DNA of 26,136 nt from Thiofilum sp039797965 (GTDB lineage Bacteria > Pseudomonadota > Gammaproteobacteria > Thiotrichales > Thiotrichaceae), in NCBI GenBank assembly GCA_039797965.1, contig JBDKGX010000030.1, positions 1 through 26,136 of the forward strand, in the 5' to 3' direction. Of the stretch, positions 7,573 to 15,144 are shown piece after piece; positions within the stretch are counted from its first letter, which is position 1; each line of letters begins with the position of its first letter. The notes beneath the pieces were generated by a model. It saw only the letters and a program-made list of their open reading frames with translations, did no database searches and was not told where the DNA came from. Both the position numbers and the translations under genes were made by a program.

Positions 7573-8231
7573 GGCTTATAATCAACTACTTTATAGCCTA
7601 CTCCCCGCACATTTTTAATAAAATCACTGCCTAATTTTTTACGTAATAGATGAATATAAACCTCCACGGTATTACTTTCGATCTCCTCATTCCATCCGTA
7701 TAATTTATCTTCTAATCGTGCTCTTGACACGACCTGCCCCGGCACTTCCATAAGTACTTGTAAAATACTAAATTCGCGAGCGGATAAATGCAGCAACTCA
7801 CCATTAAAATGAGCTTCGTGAGTAGCAGGATTGAGTACCAAGCCTTGGGCTGATAACTCTGCTTGAGTACGACCTGATTTACGTCTTAGCAACGCCCTGA
7901 TGCGGGCTAATAACTCATCTAAATCAAAGGGCTTCACCAGATAATCGTCAGCACCACTATCGAGCACTTTGACCCGATCTTTAACGACATCACGAGCAGT
8001 CAGGACTAATATCGCCGCCTGACCTTGGCGCTTGCGATAATCTGATAGTACTTGCTCACCCGTTTTCTTAGGCAAACCTAAATCCAATACGATCAAATCG
8101 TACTCTTGCAATAAAGCTAACTCGGCACCATGACCATCACGCACCCAATCCACCGCATAATTTTCATTACGTAGACTTTCTTCAAGGCTTTCACCAATCA
8201 TAGGATCATCTTCTACGACTAATAAACGCAT
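7569..8231 (-). CDS. OmpR-family response regulator (QseB/PmrA-like)
   Basis: 220 aa. Receiver domain 1-115 with the acidic pair E7/D8-D9, phospho-acceptor D50 (IVLDLGLP), T78 and K100 (VKPF). The winged-helix DNA-binding domain at about 125-218 ends with the usual NTVEVYIHLLRKKLG and RGVGYKV. It should be phosphorylated by the kinase encoded immediately downstream. The ATG has AAGGA 7 nt upstream and lies 32 bp after the corA stop, so corA, regulator and kinase probably form one minus-strand operon. Confidence 0.94.
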   Translation of the reverse strand: MRLLVVEDDPMIGESLEESLRNENYAVDWVRDGHGAELALLQEYDLIVLDLGLPKKTGEQVLSDYRKRQGQAAILVLTARDVVKDRVKVLDSGADDYLVKPFDLDELLARIRALLRRKSGRTQAELSAQGLVLNPATHEAHFNGELLHLSAREFSILQVLMEVPGQVVSRARLEDKLYGWNEEIESNTVEVYIHLLRKKLGSDFIKNVRGVGYKVVDYKP

Positions 8232-8263
8232 GGCATATTCCTTATTTCACCAACAGCTATAAT

Positions 8264-9217
8264 TCAGAGCCAACCTTTATGCTTAAAAAACAGATACGGC
8301 GCAACCCCTGCCAAAACCATCAGCCCCAAAGCCCAAGGATAGCCTAAAAGCCAATCTAGCTCAGGCATATGATTAAAATTCATGCCATACACACTTGCTA
8401 CTAATGTAGGGGGTAAAAACACTACGGCGGCAATCGAGAAAATTTTAATGATCTGGTTTTGCTTAATATTGATAAAACCCTGTGTCGAACTCATTAAGAA
8501 GTTAATTTTATCGAATAAAAAAGCGGTGTGAGACATCAAGCCCTCAATATCTCGCATAACCTCACGTAGAGTTTCGTGGGAGTCTTGATACTCTCGCAAA
8601 TGCCGTAATAAAAACGAAATACCGCGCTGCGTATCCATCAGACATAGCCGAATTTTGCCGTTACGATCTTCTAATTTCGCCAGATCACTAATGGCATCCT
8701 CTAAATCCGCCTCTTCATCCTCCAACACAGAATGCCCTAAATCTTCTAGTTGATGATGAATATCCTCTAAATAATCGGCATGGTTTTCAACTTTTTGCTC
8801 TAGTAGGGTCACTAGCAAATCAGCCACATGAGTGCATTTAACTTGCCCGCGTCGTGCCCTTAATCGAAACAACCTAAAATCCGCTAACTTTTCATCACGA
8901 ATCGTGATTAAACGCTCACCTTGTAAAATAAACGCTACCGATACCGTGCTATAGCGATTATCTTCTTGATACATAAATAGCGAGTGCACATGCACACCTG
9001 CTTGATCAACAAAGCACCGTGCAGAGGATTCGATTTCCTCTACATCATCAAACTCAGGTAAATCCGTGTGTAATAGGGTTTCCAATAAGGAGTGCTCATC
9101 GTCATCCGGCTCACATATATCAACCCATTGCGCTTCTTGCACTTGGCTAGTCAATTGGCTTTTATCTACTTTGATTTCCCTAATAAAGCCGCCATCTAAT
9201 TTAAATAAACGCAACAT
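8264..9217 (-). CDS. corA: CorA-family Mg2+/Co2+ channel
   Basis: 317 aa, the usual CorA length. A long, acidic, helical N-terminal cytoplasmic domain is followed by two C-terminal helices: TM1 at about 256-277 ending in YGMNF, the signature GMN at 278-280 that forms the pore filter, then TM2 (about 292-310) and a short basic tail HKGWL. Imports Mg2+ (or Co2+/Ni2+) as a pentamer in the inner membrane. The start has GGGAG 6 nt upstream. It is first in the run leading to a two-component system. The 237-bp leader region (9218-9454) was inspected for an M-box-like structure and none was convincing. Confidence 0.93.
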   Translation of the reverse strand: MLRLFKLDGGFIREIKVDKSQLTSQVQEAQWVDICEPDDDEHSLLETLLHTDLPEFDDVEEIESSARCFVDQAGVHVHSLFMYQEDNRYSTVSVAFILQGERLITIRDEKLADFRLFRLRARRGQVKCTHVADLLVTLLEQKVENHADYLEDIHHQLEDLGHSVLEDEEADLEDAISDLAKLEDRNGKIRLCLMDTQRGISFLLRHLREYQDSHETLREVMRDIEGLMSHTAFLFDKINFLMSSTQGFINIKQNQIIKIFSIAAVVFLPPTLVASVYGMNFNHMPELDWLLGYPWALGLMVLAGVAPYLFFKHKGWL

Positions 9218-9454
9218 ACTATTCTCCCATAATTAGCACCGGCGCAAAGAGACAGGGATTCTAGCAGAATCTTATGTCAACCAAGTTATTGTTGAATTTG
9301 GTCAAACTTTTAGCATTTTTATAAGCAAAACGGAGCGAAATAACCGATTGGCGGCTAAATACGACAGGAACTCTAGCCTTCACGTATAGTCTTAATAGCT
9401 GAGATAGATATCACCTTCTGTCCAATATAATAAAAAAATAAGAGGACTGACTGA

Positions 9455-10111
9455 ATGAAAACCACACGCCAACACCTTGCTGCTTGGGTTATGCCCGCGG
9501 CTATGCTGTTGTCTAGCCCCCTCTATGCAGCAGATACCGCATCATCCCCTTTGGATAGTTTGCTAGGTTTGTTTCAATCTAATACTAAGACCAAAGCTAC
9601 CCCTACAGGCTCTCGCGCTAATGCTAATTATCTTGGAGCTAATTTAGGCTCAGCAAGTTCAACAGGCTTTTGCGATAGCTTAGAAAATTGTGAAACCAGT
9701 ACTAATGCTTGGAAAGTTTATACCGGCGTCCCTATTCAGAATGGTCTACTTTTAGACGGTTCTTATGTCAACTTTGGTGAGCAACAAGGTAAAAAAACGG
9801 ACGGCTCGACTACCAAAGCTAAACGGGCTGGGTATACAGCAGCAGGCGTATTGACCTTACCTGTCAGTGATGATCTGCATGTTTATGGTAAGGGCGGCAT
9901 GCTCTGGTGGACTAGTAAAGAATCTCACTCTAATCAAAGTACTGAGGTGGATGGCAAATCGACCTTTTATGGGGTGGGAGCAGATTATCGCCTCAGTGAT
10001 AACTTAGGAGTACGCGCCGAATGGGAGCGCTATTCTGAGGTAGGCAGTGAGCAATTGAATGATCGTAATATTAATTTGTTAAGTGTTGGCGTTTCTATGT
10101 CATCACTGTAA
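9455..10111 (+). CDS. Outer-membrane beta-barrel protein (OmpA-barrel type), copy 1
   Basis: 218 aa. The signal peptide runs to about residue 25 (SSPLYA-AD). The body alternates polar and hydrophobic residues with barrel-type strands such as LHVYGKGGMLWWT and LGVRAEWERYSEVG, and it ends in a final strand SVGVSMSSL. It belongs with the small 8-strand porin-like proteins. A Cys pair (C73, C79) lies in the first loop, a disulfide candidate in the periplasm or outside. AGAGGA lies 9 nt before the ATG, and a TATAAT at 9426-9431 is a possible -10 box without a clear -35. The next gene is a paralogue with the same Cys pair. Ligand or function unknown. Confidence 0.8.
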   Translation: MKTTRQHLAAWVMPAAMLLSSPLYAADTASSPLDSLLGLFQSNTKTKATPTGSRANANYLGANLGSASSTGFCDSLENCETSTNAWKVYTGVPIQNGLLLDGSYVNFGEQQGKKTDGSTTKAKRAGYTAAGVLTLPVSDDLHVYGKGGMLWWTSKESHSNQSTEVDGKSTFYGVGADYRLSDNLGVRAEWERYSEVGSEQLNDRNINLLSVGVSMSSL

Positions 10112-10119
10112 GAGACTTT

Positions 10120-10145
10120 GAGGGTAAAGTACTCGCTTTACCCTC
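10120..10145 (+). terminator. Gene-end hairpin after outer-membrane protein 1
   Basis: GAGGGTAAAG (10120-10129) pairs perfectly with CTTTACCCTC (10136-10145), 9 nt after the stop. The loop (TACTCG) completes an AGTACT site. No T-run follows, so it may stabilise or partly terminate the message. Confidence 0.55.
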
Positions 10146-10217
10146 CAAGGGCATGTTGAGCTATAGGGCTAATCCATAAAAAAGCACCATTAAAAAAACA
10201 CAATAAAGGGCTATTTC

Positions 10218-10925
10218 ATGAAAACATTACCTTTGCTAGTAAGCAGTTGTTTATTGCTACTTGCACCTTTTACTCAAGCAGATTGGGTAATTCGTAACCC
10301 TCTTCCGGTAGCAATGGGGCCTAGTAACCCTAATGCAGGCTATGGCGACCCCGTTAATGATTTTAGCCGTGGCTCCAAGTTTTATGCAGGTGTGAGCGCT
10401 GGCTATGCAAAACAAGGCGATATTTGTAATGACCCTTTCTTTACAGGTACTTGCTCTAATGGTGATCTAGACTGGAAAGTACTCGCTGGTGCACGCTTTA
10501 ACCCAATGTTTGGTGCTGAACTGTCTTACAATCACATGGGCGAATCTAGCATGAGCGGCAGCCAAAATGGCAACCCTGCTTCTATGCGTAATGAAATCAA
10601 ATCTATCAATGTGGCCGGTATGGGCTTTATGCCCGTCACACCCCAAGTTGAAGCGTTTGGTAAGGCAGGGGTAGCATTCTGGAAGCGCGATTCTGAACGT
10701 ACCACTCCAGACCTGACTACCACCATTCCAAACAGCAAATTCATTACTGAATCGAATAGTGATAATGGTCAAAGCCCCTTAGTAGGCGTGGGTGCTCAAT
10801 TCCGCGTCAGTCCTAACGTACATTTACGGGGCGAGTGGGAGCATATGTTTAATGTCGGTGCAGACTCTAACTATGAAACGGATTTAGATAGTTATAGTGT
10901 AGGCTTAACCTATTCAACCCTATAA
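10218..10925 (+). CDS. Outer-membrane beta-barrel protein (OmpA-barrel type), copy 2
   Basis: 235 aa. The signal peptide runs to about residue 21 (APFTQA-DW). It aligns with the preceding gene: WKV..G after a two-Cys loop (C70, C79), FGKAGVAFWKRD against YGKGGMLWWTSK, VGAQFRVSPNVHLRGEWEH against VGADYRLSDNLGVRAEWER, and a final SVGLTYSTL strand. It is thus a diverged tandem duplicate with an 8-strand barrel expected in the outer membrane. The ribosome site AAAGGG lies 7 nt before the ATG. The hairpin after copy 1 suggests separate or attenuated expression. Confidence 0.82.
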   Translation: MKTLPLLVSSCLLLLAPFTQADWVIRNPLPVAMGPSNPNAGYGDPVNDFSRGSKFYAGVSAGYAKQGDICNDPFFTGTCSNGDLDWKVLAGARFNPMFGAELSYNHMGESSMSGSQNGNPASMRNEIKSINVAGMGFMPVTPQVEAFGKAGVAFWKRDSERTTPDLTTTIPNSKFITESNSDNGQSPLVGVGAQFRVSPNVHLRGEWEHMFNVGADSNYETDLDSYSVGLTYSTL

Positions 10926-10942
10926 TATCTAGAGCATTAGAG

Positions 10943-10964
10943 GGGTAGAATTATCGTTCTACCC
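10943..10964 (+). terminator. Hairpin after outer-membrane protein 2
   Basis: GGGTAGAA (10943-10950) pairs with TTCTACCC (10957-10964), and outer GAGC/GCTC arms extend it. It lies 17 nt after the stop. No T-run. The remaining spacer to 11132 shows nothing else recognisable. Confidence 0.5.
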
Positions 10965-11132
10965 TGCTCACTACAAGGTCAACATCCCCTGACCTACCTC
11001 TGTCGATATAAACGTCTACCCTTTCCGATCTAGTCCTGACCTCACCTCACTTACCCCTTAAGACTAAGCTGCATCTTGCTTTTGGTTGGGATACAGTGGT
11101 TTATTATCGGCCTTTTGCTACGGGATAACACC

Positions 11133-11831
11133 ATGACTCGCCAAACCGACTTTATTGCACCCTCCATTCTTTCTGCCAACTTCGCTCGTTTAGGTGAAGA
11201 AGTAGACAATGTACTCGCCTCTGGAGCTGACATTGTACATTTTGATGTCATGGACAATCATTATGTGCCCAACTTAACCATTGGTCCTTTAGTATGTGAA
11301 GCCTTACGTAAGCACGGTGTCACCTCCCCTATTGATGTACATTTGATGGTCAAGCCTGTGGATAGAATTATTCCTGACTTTGCTCAAGCGGGGGCTAGTT
11401 ACATTACTTTTCACCCTGAAGCCTCTGAGCATGTTGACCGTACTTTGCAATTGATTAGAAATGAAGGCTGTAAAGCAGGTTTGGTATTTAACCCCGCTAC
11501 CCCCCTCAGCATTTTGGAGTATGTCATTGATAAAGTAGATATGATTCTACTCATGTCGGTTAACCCTGGTTTTGGTGGTCAGAGCTTTATTCCTTCGGCA
11601 TTAACCAAATTACGTCAAGCTCGTCAAATCATTGATGCGTCAGGGCGTGACATTCGCCTTGAAATTGATGGCGGTGTGAAAGCCTCGAATATTCGTGAAA
11701 TTAAAGAGGCGGGTGCCGATACTTTCGTAGCAGGTTCGGCGATATTTGGTGCAGCCAATGCCAATGATCCACAACGCTATAACACCGTTTTGCAACAATT
11801 CCGCGCCCAACTGGCTGAGGCACAGGTATAA
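11133..11831 (+). CDS. rpe: Ribulose-phosphate 3-epimerase
   Basis: 232 aa from ATG 11133. The frame opens upstream at a TTG (11076), but family members begin just before IAPSILSANFARLG, and GGGA precedes this ATG. TIM-barrel signature motifs in order: HFDVMDNHYVPNLTIGP (metal- and substrate-binding), DVHLMV, TFHPEA, MSVNPGFGGQSFI and EIDGGV. Interconverts ribulose-5-phosphate and xylulose-5-phosphate in the pentose phosphate pathway. Its stop is directly followed by the gph start, the conserved rpe-gph pair of gammaproteobacteria. Confidence 0.96.
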   Translation: MTRQTDFIAPSILSANFARLGEEVDNVLASGADIVHFDVMDNHYVPNLTIGPLVCEALRKHGVTSPIDVHLMVKPVDRIIPDFAQAGASYITFHPEASEHVDRTLQLIRNEGCKAGLVFNPATPLSILEYVIDKVDMILLMSVNPGFGGQSFIPSALTKLRQARQIIDASGRDIRLEIDGGVKASNIREIKEAGADTFVAGSAIFGAANANDPQRYNTVLQQFRAQLAEAQV

Positions 11832-12509
11832 ATGCAATTTAAACCGCAATTAGTACTGTGTGATTTAGACGGTACTCTAGTCGATAGTGTGCCAGATTTG
11901 GCATACAGCATTGACCAAACGATGCAAGCCTTAGGTTTACCCGCGCGGGGCGAAGACTCCGTAAGACAATGGGTCGGTAATGGCTTGCAAAGTTTAGTAT
12001 CACGATCGCTAGCTAATGATATGCATGGCAATGTTGATCCTGAATTACTAGCTCAAGCCATGCCTATCTATATGAATATTTACCTTCAAAATACTTCAGG
12101 GCGTAGCCGAGTGTATGCAGGGGTTAAAGAGGGTTTAGAGTACTTAAAGCAATTTCCTCATCTGAAACTGGGGTGTGTCACCAATAAAGCTCAACAGTTT
12201 ACCGAAGTACTCCTCAAGGATATGGGATTAAACGAGTACTTTGAGTTAGTCATTAGTGGTGACAGCTTGCCAGAGAAAAAACCACACCCTTTACCGCTAC
12301 TCCATGCAGCAGGGTACTTTGGCATTGATCCTCAACATTGCCTAATGATCGGTGACTCAAAATCAGATGTGAAAGCAGCACGGGCTGCTGGTTTTAAAGT
12401 CATCTGTACCAGCTATGGCTATAATCACGGCGAAGATATTCGCCAGTATCAACCTGACTATGTGATTGACTCCTTTACTGAACTTAAGCAATTAATCACC
12501 TTTGCCTAA
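11832..12509 (+). CDS. gph: Phosphoglycolate phosphatase (HAD superfamily)
   Basis: 225 aa. HAD motif I DLDGTLVDS (nucleophile D11, acid D13), motif II/III region VTNKAQ with KKPHPLP, and motif IV GDSKSDVKAARAAG. A helical cap lies between motifs I and II. Hydrolyses 2-phosphoglycolate formed in DNA repair or oxygenase side reactions. The ATG follows the rpe TAA with no gap, so translation is probably coupled. In pseudomonads and relatives trpE comes next; here it is 4.2 kb further on. Confidence 0.93.
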   Translation: MQFKPQLVLCDLDGTLVDSVPDLAYSIDQTMQALGLPARGEDSVRQWVGNGLQSLVSRSLANDMHGNVDPELLAQAMPIYMNIYLQNTSGRSRVYAGVKEGLEYLKQFPHLKLGCVTNKAQQFTEVLLKDMGLNEYFELVISGDSLPEKKPHPLPLLHAAGYFGIDPQHCLMIGDSKSDVKAARAAGFKVICTSYGYNHGEDIRQYQPDYVIDSFTELKQLITFA

Positions 12510-12514
12510 ATGCG

Positions 12515-12541
12515 TTCACAGCTTGTAAAATAAGCTGTGAA
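12515..12541 (+). terminator. Hairpin terminator after rpe-gph
   Basis: TTCACAGCTT (12515-12524) and AAGCTGTGAA (12532-12541) form a perfect 10-bp stem with a 7-nt loop, 5 nt past the gph stop. Only a weak T-rich stretch (TCTTAATTA) follows. Confidence 0.65.
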
Positions 12542-12578
12542 TCTTAATTAGGTTCCCCATGCTTTTACGAAGTCGCTC

Positions 12579-12606
12579 TTAATTACCCCTACTAACACGC
12601 TATACT
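12579..12606 (+). promoter_or_regulatory. Possible promoter of the Lrp-type gene
   Basis: TATACT (12601-12606) is a good -10 box. TTAATT (12579-12584) sits 16 bp upstream as a weak -35. It is placed between the gph terminator and the regulator start. By-eye assignment only. Confidence 0.35.
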
Positions 12607-12639
12607 ATCCGCACTCTAAAGTACTTGGGGATTAAACAT

Positions 12640-13119
12640 ATGCCGCAGCCCGCTACTGTAAAACTTGATCGTCTTGATAAAAAAATCCTACGTGAATTAC
12701 AACTGGATGGGCGGATTTCATTTGTAGATCTGGCTGAAAAAATTGGACTGAGTACTTCGCCCTGTCTAGAGCGAGTACGGCGTTTAGAGCGAGCCGGTTT
12801 GATTTTAGGCTATACCGCGCTATTGAACCCCAAAGAACTCGAAGCTAGCTTATTAGTCTTTGTTGAAATTAGCTTAAGCTACACCTCAGGTGATATTTTT
12901 GAAGAGTTTCGTGAAGCTGTCAAAAAATGGCCGCAAATTTTAGAGTGTCATTTAGTGGCGGGAGACTTTGATTATTTACTCAAAATTCGTATTAAAAATA
13001 TGGCCTCTTACCGCACCTTATTAGGCGATATTTTACATACCTTACCCGGTGTGCGAGATTCCCGCACTTTAGTAGCGATGGAAACCGTCAGCGAAACCAC
13101 GCAGTTATTTATTGAATAA
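12640..13119 (+). CDS. Lrp/AsnC-family transcriptional regulator
   Basis: 159 aa from ATG 12640 with GGGGA 8 nt upstream; a TTG five codons earlier is an alternative start. N-terminal helix-turn-helix: LDRLDKKILRELQLDGRIS, then LAEKIGLSTSPCLERVRRLE, the typical Lrp reading. The C-terminal RAM domain (about 70-155) binds amino-acid effectors and assembles octamers. Similarity is strongest to the Lrp/DadR type, and dadA lies 2 kb away on the opposite strand. A role in D-alanine/D-amino acid control is plausible but inferred; it could equally be a global Lrp. Confidence 0.9.
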   Translation: MPQPATVKLDRLDKKILRELQLDGRISFVDLAEKIGLSTSPCLERVRRLERAGLILGYTALLNPKELEASLLVFVEISLSYTSGDIFEEFREAVKKWPQILECHLVAGDFDYLLKIRIKNMASYRTLLGDILHTLPGVRDSRTLVAMETVSETTQLFIE

Positions 13120-13155
13120 AGTACTCCTCTATTTCATCACTAAGGATAGTTATTG

Positions 13156-13977
13156 ATGCTCCGCTCGATTATTTTAACTTTATTACTGAGTACTTTACTA
13201 TTAAACTCTGTTAGCTATGCAAAAAGCACTAACAAAAATATACTCACTAAAACAAAATCTAATAAAGCCAATACTTCTCTCTCTCTAAAAAACCTAGCCA
13301 AACGACATGTCACGTTATTTGATAGCTTTGTAGCTAACTCACTCAGTGGCAAAGGTAAAAAAGCTTTTAATAAAATTAGCAATAAAGTAAAAGTCAATAT
13401 TCGTTGGCTTGATGATAAAGGTACTAATGACTATAACGAAGCCTTTCGCCGCTCCTACCCTTTTGTAGCTAACTATGATTTAAAAAACATGCCTGAAAGT
13501 ATTTTTTTACTTTCTTATATGGAGTCGCAATGGCAGGGTAAACGTGGCAGAAAAGACGCTGATTATGGCTACTGGCAAATGGTTCCTGAGGTACTGAATG
13601 AAATCAAGACTTTACCCTACTTACCCAAAACTGTACGTGAGGGTGATATTAATGCTATTCGTGAGAATAAAACCTTAAGTACTCAAGCAGCACAAGCTCA
13701 TTTACATCGCTATCATTTTTATTTTAATAAAGTCGCCAAGTACTCCAATAGTGATTCATGGCTATTAACTTTTACTGCCTTTAACTGGGGAGCGGGTAAT
13801 GTAAAACGCCTAATGGAGCAAGTAGCTAATGATGGTTTAGAACCTAATTATTCTAACTTTTACTATTATCTTTACCAACTCTATTTAAAAACACCTAATG
13901 ATCGCTCAATGCGTGCCGCTGTTGAATATGTTCCCAAACTCTGGCACATGGCACACTTAATTGCAGAGGCTAATTGA
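13156..13977 (+). CDS. Secreted lytic transglycosylase (SLT/MltD-type GH23 domain)
   Basis: 273 aa from ATG 13156 (AAGGA 10 nt upstream; a TTG one codon earlier also opens the frame). Signal peptide 1-22 (SVSYA-KS), with no lipobox Cys. After a basic, low-complexity region (23-80) comes the catalytic domain: MPESIFLLSYMESQW with predicted catalytic E123, DYGYWQMVP (the GxWQ motif) and FTAFNWGAGNVKRL (the YNxGxGxV motif, with Phe for Tyr). Cleaves peptidoglycan to 1,6-anhydro-muropeptides in the periplasm. No LysM repeats, unlike MltD. Confidence 0.85.
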   Translation: MLRSIILTLLLSTLLLNSVSYAKSTNKNILTKTKSNKANTSLSLKNLAKRHVTLFDSFVANSLSGKGKKAFNKISNKVKVNIRWLDDKGTNDYNEAFRRSYPFVANYDLKNMPESIFLLSYMESQWQGKRGRKDADYGYWQMVPEVLNEIKTLPYLPKTVREGDINAIRENKTLSTQAAQAHLHRYHFYFNKVAKYSNSDSWLLTFTAFNWGAGNVKRLMEQVANDGLEPNYSNFYYYLYQLYLKTPNDRSMRAAVEYVPKLWHMAHLIAEAN

Positions 13978-14059
13978 GTTATCCATTACTAGACTAAATA
14001 ATTGAACTAAATTAAACATCAACTACTCTATTTATCATTAAAACTAATGTGATAACAAT

Positions 14060-14947
14060 ATGGCTCACTATATTCCTAACTATCAGCAACGCACCAGCCA
14101 TGCTTCTACAGCTCGTCAAAAACTAGCTGTAGAAACAGTGAGTATTTGTCACAATGGAACTTACCTTAGTCCTAAAGATAATCGGGTTTATCTCAATACT
14201 GAAATCGAGCAATGTTTGCAAAGTACTCGACTCTTTACTCCCAACCATCACCCTATGCTTACTGAGCCTTATGAGTCAGTTGCCAAAATTGAAGTGGTAA
14301 ATGAAACTACTTTGTAATGCGCAAAGCATTTAGTAGCACAAGGTTTTAAAAAGATAGGGGTATTAAATTTTGCTTCCGCTAAAAATCCGGGTGGTGGTTT
14401 TTTAAAAGGCTCGCAAGCCCAAGAAGAAAGTTTGGCTCGTAGTAGTGCTTTATATCCTAGTTTGCAGCAATGTTCTGATTTTTATGATTATCATCGCAAT
14501 AAAGATCACTCTCTTTTGTATAGCAATCATGTCATTTATTCACCTAAGTGCCCAGTATTTCGTGATGATTCGGGTGAATTACTAGAACAGCTATATTTAG
14601 TTGATTTTATTACAAGTGCTGCACCTAACCGTGGAGCTATTTTGACTAATGAAAAACACAGCTTAACTAAAATTGGTACAGCACTCGATAATCGCACGGA
14701 ATTTGTGTTACGTATTGCGGCTGAGCAACGGTGTGAAGCATTAGTACTGGGCGCTTAGGGTTGTGGCGTATTTGCTAATTTACCTGAACAAGTTGCTGCT
14801 GCCTTTGCACGCGCTTTATTTGAACAATCTTTAGTAAAGCATTTTAAACAAATTAGTTTTGCTGTTCCTTATAATCAAAAGCGTCCTGAAAACTGGCGTA
14901 TATTTGCCAAACGTTTTGACCCTAATCAATCAGAACCACAATACTAA
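14060..14947 (+). pseudogene. Microbial-type PARG-like (TIGR02452) gene with two in-frame stops
   Basis: One continuous frame of 295 codons plus stop encodes a recognisable full-length TIGR02452/microbial poly(ADP-ribose) glycohydrolase-like protein: N-terminal ARQKLAVETVSI, central NFASAKNPGGGFLKGSQAQE (macro-type ADP-ribose loop GGGF), and C-terminal LGA-stop-GCGVFANLPEQVA, then FAVPYN. Two stops interrupt it without any frameshift: TAA at 14315-14317 and TAG at 14756-14758. The TAG sits where the family normally has Trp (LGAWGCGVF), so it is a one-base TGG-to-TAG change. The ribosome site is poor. Family role: removal of ADP-ribose. Likely inactive; start-codon-initiated fragments of 85 and 108 aa could still be translated but would lack a complete fold. 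Confidence 0.88.
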
Positions 14948-14961
14948 TAATAGTATAGGTT

Positions 14962-15090
14962 ATGTTTAAAGATATTTATGCACTACGTGAAGCCGTTTCT
15001 AAAGGTGAAGTTATTGAGTACTTTCATTTTTGGGGACATACGCAAAAACAGCCTGACCAAATTGATAAAAGCTGTTTGAGTCAAAAGTAA
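14962..15090 (+). pseudogene. Truncated NADAR-family (YbiA/DUF1768) gene, N-terminal fragment
   Basis: 42 codons from ATG 14962 (AGG 4 nt upstream), 14 nt after the PARG-like pseudogene. The peptide contains EYFHFWGHTQ and DKSCLSQ, the start of the NADAR/YbiA fold (FFWGH...SCLSQW). It stops directly after CLSQK; nothing downstream resembles the rest (TAEHWMM and so on), so the 3' two thirds or more are deleted. NADAR proteins act on ADP-ribose-linked N-glycosidic bonds, for example reversing guanosine ADP-ribosylation. With the PARG-like gene this looks like the remnant of an ADP-ribose-processing pair. Confidence 0.72.
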
Positions 15091-15099
15091 ACTAACGTG

Positions 15100-15123
15100 A
15101 GGACAAGTACTTAAACTTGCCCC
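15100..15123 (-). terminator. Imperfect hairpin between NADAR fragment and dadA
   Basis: On the minus strand GGGGCAAGT pairs with ACTTGTCCT (two G-U pairs) around TTAAGT, 22 nt past the dadA stop. An AGTACT palindrome lies in the arm and loop. No T-run; weak terminator candidate. Confidence 0.35.
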
Positions 15124-15144
15124 TTTATTAAAATACTTTGCGAG

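Noticed and set aside
9218..9454. Mg2+ riboswitch (M-box) or other leader element upstream of corA
   Set aside because: No conserved multi-stem structure was recognised; the spacer also serves the divergent outer-membrane gene.
10467..10772. Minus-strand frames opposite outer-membrane protein 2
   Set aside because: The plus strand has signal peptide, barrel motifs and a paralogue; the minus frames have none.
14432..14758. 108-codon frame as an independent gene
   Set aside because: It is the middle segment of one PARG-like frame between two in-frame stops; family similarity continues on both sides.
14060..14947. Recoding of TAA/TAG as sense codons
   Set aside because: All clearly functional genes in the window end normally at TAA, TAG or TGA, and the two stops would need different amino acids; pseudogene decay is simpler.
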